Shown piece by piece: positions 62,351 through 64,000 of a stretch of 64,000 nucleotides of DNA. The notes beneath the pieces were generated by a model that was not told the origin of the DNA, did no database searches, and saw only the letters and a list, made by a program, of their open reading frames with translations. Origin of the DNA: Variovorax sp. ZS18.2.2 (lineage in GTDB: Bacteria; Pseudomonadota; Gammaproteobacteria; Burkholderiales; Burkholderiaceae_C); contig NZ_JANLNM010000009.1 of NCBI RefSeq assembly GCF_024701975.1, positions 124,001-188,000 on the forward strand, read 5' to 3'. Position 1 is the stretch's first letter, and each line of letters starts with the position of its first letter. Position numbers and translations under genes: made by a program.

Positions 62351-63427
62351 ATGCGCTTCATCTTCAAGACCAGCTACGACCAGGACATCCGCCTCGCGCG
62401 GCACGGCGGCCATGTTTTCTGGTATGGCCTGCTCGTCGCGTTCCTCGTCGCCGCGCCGTGGTTGATCGAGGAGTACTGGCTCGCGCAACTGACCTTCGTG
62501 CTGATCTACGGGATCGTCGGCTTGGGCTTGATGCTGCTGGCGGGCTTTACGGGGCAGTTCTCGATCGGGCATGCGGCTTTCCTCGGTGCGGGTGCGTACA
62601 CGCAGGGCGTGCTGACCAACATGGGCGTTCCGTTCCCACTCGCGTTGATCGCTGCTGCCGCGTTGTCTGCCGCAGTCGGCGTGGTGGTCGCCTTGCCGGC
62701 GCTGCGCGTGAAGGGCATCTACCTCGGCATTGCGACGCTGTCGTTCGGCTTCATCGTCGAGGAAGTGTTCGCGCGCTGGGAAAGCGTCACTGGCGGCAAC
62801 GGCGGGCTGCATGTGAAGTCGCCGCAGCTTTTCGGCTGGTCGCTGGGTTCGGGCGACGGTTTCTATTTCCTGTGCCTGGTGGTGGCGGTGCTCAGCACGC
62901 TGGGCATCCTGAACCTGCTGCGCTCGCCGACGGGCCGCGCCTTCGTCGCCATTCGTGATTCGGAGATATCGGCGCAGAGCATGGGCATCCATCTCGCGCG
63001 CTACAAGACGATGTCGTTCGCGATCTCGGCCGCGCTCGCGGGGCTCGGTGGCGCGCTGTACGCGCACAAGCTGAGCTTCATCTCGCCCGACCAGTTCAAT
63101 ATCCTGCAGTCGATCGACTTGTTGCTGATGGTGGTGATTGGCGGCCTCGGCTCGGTGCACGGCGCATTTCTGGGCGCGATCTTCCTGATCGCGATGCCGC
63201 AGCTGATCTCGATGGGCAAGGACTGGCTGCCGGCGGTGATCGGCCAGGCGCCGGGCCTGCAAGGGCTGGTGTACGGCGTGGTGTTGATCGCCTTCGTGCT
63301 GTTCGAGCCACTCGGCCTCTACGGACGATGGCTCAAGGTCAGGACGTACCTCCAACTCTTTCCGTTCTACCGCAAGGGCCTGTTCAGGCGGCAGAAGTCC
63401 TTCACCAAATCGGACCGGTTGAGATGA
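62351..63427 (+). CDS. livM: Branched-chain amino acid-type ABC permease LivM
   Basis: 358 residues. LAGFTGQFSIGHAAFLGAGAYTQGVLTNMG and GIYLGIATLSFGFIVEEVFARWESVTGGNGGL are LivM landmarks. The stop overlaps the start of livG by 4 bp (ATGA), showing translational coupling. It completes the membrane part of the importer with LivH. Confidence 0.95.
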   Translation: MRFIFKTSYDQDIRLARHGGHVFWYGLLVAFLVAAPWLIEEYWLAQLTFVLIYGIVGLGLMLLAGFTGQFSIGHAAFLGAGAYTQGVLTNMGVPFPLALIAAAALSAAVGVVVALPALRVKGIYLGIATLSFGFIVEEVFARWESVTGGNGGLHVKSPQLFGWSLGSGDGFYFLCLVVAVLSTLGILNLLRSPTGRAFVAIRDSEISAQSMGIHLARYKTMSFAISAALAGLGGALYAHKLSFISPDQFNILQSIDLLLMVVIGGLGSVHGAFLGAIFLIAMPQLISMGKDWLPAVIGQAPGLQGLVYGVVLIAFVLFEPLGLYGRWLKVRTYLQLFPFYRKGLFRRQKSFTKSDRLR

Positions 63428-64000
63428 GCACCAGCAGCGGCGACATCCTCCTTTCGGCCAAGGACCTGAGCGTGCGCTTCGGCGGCGTGCTCGCGGTCAA
63501 CAAGGTGAGCTTCGACGTGCGGCGCGGGGAAGTGTTCACGCTGATCGGACCGAATGGCGCGGGCAAGACGACGGTGTTCAACCTGATCAGCCGTATCTAC
63601 ACGCCGACCACGGGCGAGATCACCTGGCACGGCGAGGCGGCCGGCCCGCTCGCGCTGACGCAGCAGGCGCCGCATGCGATTGCAGCGCTGGGCATCGCGC
63701 GCACCTTCCAGAACATCGAGCTCTTCGAGCACGCGACCGTGTTGCACAACCTGCTGATCGGCCGTCACACGCACCGGCAGACGGGGTTCTGGAGCGAGGT
63801 GTTCTTCACGCCTGCCACACGGCGTGCCGAGATTGCGGCGCGTGAAAAAGCAGAGCAGGTGATCGAGCTGCTGGACCTGCAGCATCACCGCGACTCGATG
63901 GTGGCCGGCTTGCCCTACGGCGTTCGCAAGGTGGTGGAACTGGCGCGCGCGCTGTGCACAGAGCCCAAACTGCTGCTGCTCGACGAGCCGTCGTCCGGAC
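63424..64000 (+). CDS. livG: Branched-chain amino acid-type ABC ATPase LivG (3' end outside window)
   Basis: 192 residues are visible. Walker A GPNGAGKTTVFNLIS near residue 43, IARTFQNIELFEHATVLHNLLIGRH typical of LivG, and a Walker B LLLLDEPSSG at the window edge. The signature LPYGVRKVVELARALCTEP replaces LSGGQ by LPYGV as LivG proteins often do. Truncation is due to the window, not mutation. LivF and a binding protein would be expected downstream. Confidence 0.94.
   Translation, partial: MSTSSGDILLSAKDLSVRFGGVLAVNKVSFDVRRGEVFTLIGPNGAGKTTVFNLISRIYTPTTGEITWHGEAAGPLALTQQAPHAIAALGIARTFQNIELFEHATVLHNLLIGRHTHRQTGFWSEVFFTPATRRAEIAAREKAEQVIELLDLQHHRDSMVAGLPYGVRKVVELARALCTEPKLLLLDEPSSG

Overview
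The window reads as chromosomal DNA of a high-GC betaproteobacterium of the Comamonadaceae, most likely Variovorax or a close relative. This is inferred from gene content and codon bias: two orphan Bug-type (TctC) solute-binding proteins, an Ohr/OhrR pair, a TRAP operon, Liv-type and ribose-type ABC importers, PurT, CoaX and densely packed short operons. No rRNA, tRNA, CRISPR array or transposase was recognised. The first and last genes are cut by the window edges.

Region by region. 1-3052: a DUF5682 protein and a VWA protein separated by two inverted copies of a palindromic REP-like repeat. 3057-4034: a Bug-family periplasmic binding protein. 4204-11235: a surface-glycan locus with a capsule-synthesis-like protein, a leftward four-gene operon (GT2 glycosyltransferase, exported protein, ferritin-like protein, GT-B glycosyltransferase) and a divergent UDP-glucose 6-dehydrogenase. 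11226-14545: SrkA-type kinase, a DUF2855 protein, and the peroxide-defence pair ohr/ohrR. 14628-22896: the permease and the ATPase of a NodIJ-like ABC exporter, same strand, separated by about 6.5 kb of rightward type VI secretion genes (vgrG, DUF4123 adaptor, DUF3304 lipoprotein, Tle1-like DUF2235 lipase, PAAR spike). 23045-24576: two translationally coupled exported proteins of unknown role. 24580-29181: LysR/GST/flavin-fold unit and a cytochrome P450 divergent from an ArsR-type regulator. 29192-36098: second Bug protein, AMP nucleosidase, LOG/SLOG-family protein and a four-gene ABC importer, divergent from a LysR gene. 37251-39992: ketopantoate reductase-like protein, glutathione reductase, double zinc ribbon protein. 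40249-44065: TRAP transporter with an unusually long DctM. 44285-44695: rhodanese. 44968-53344: sugar-type ABC importer with FGGY kinase and AraC and LacI regulators. 53544-60496: LysM/BON protein, CoaX, serine hydrolase, crotonase, 3-hydroxyacyl-CoA dehydrogenase, PurT, HSL-type esterase. 60621-64000: AraC regulator and livH, livM and the start of livG.

The most notable point is the T6SS effector cassette lying between the two halves of an ABC exporter. It looks like a self-contained VgrG-adaptor-effector-spike module that inserted without any T6SS structural genes nearby. Other points are a ferritin-like protein with a complete di-iron ligand set inside a glycan operon, an 18-bp perfect palindrome in front of the sugar importer, and an amn/LOG-like pair behind an ABC importer. 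All functions come from reading motifs and family resemblance by eye; no database search was run.
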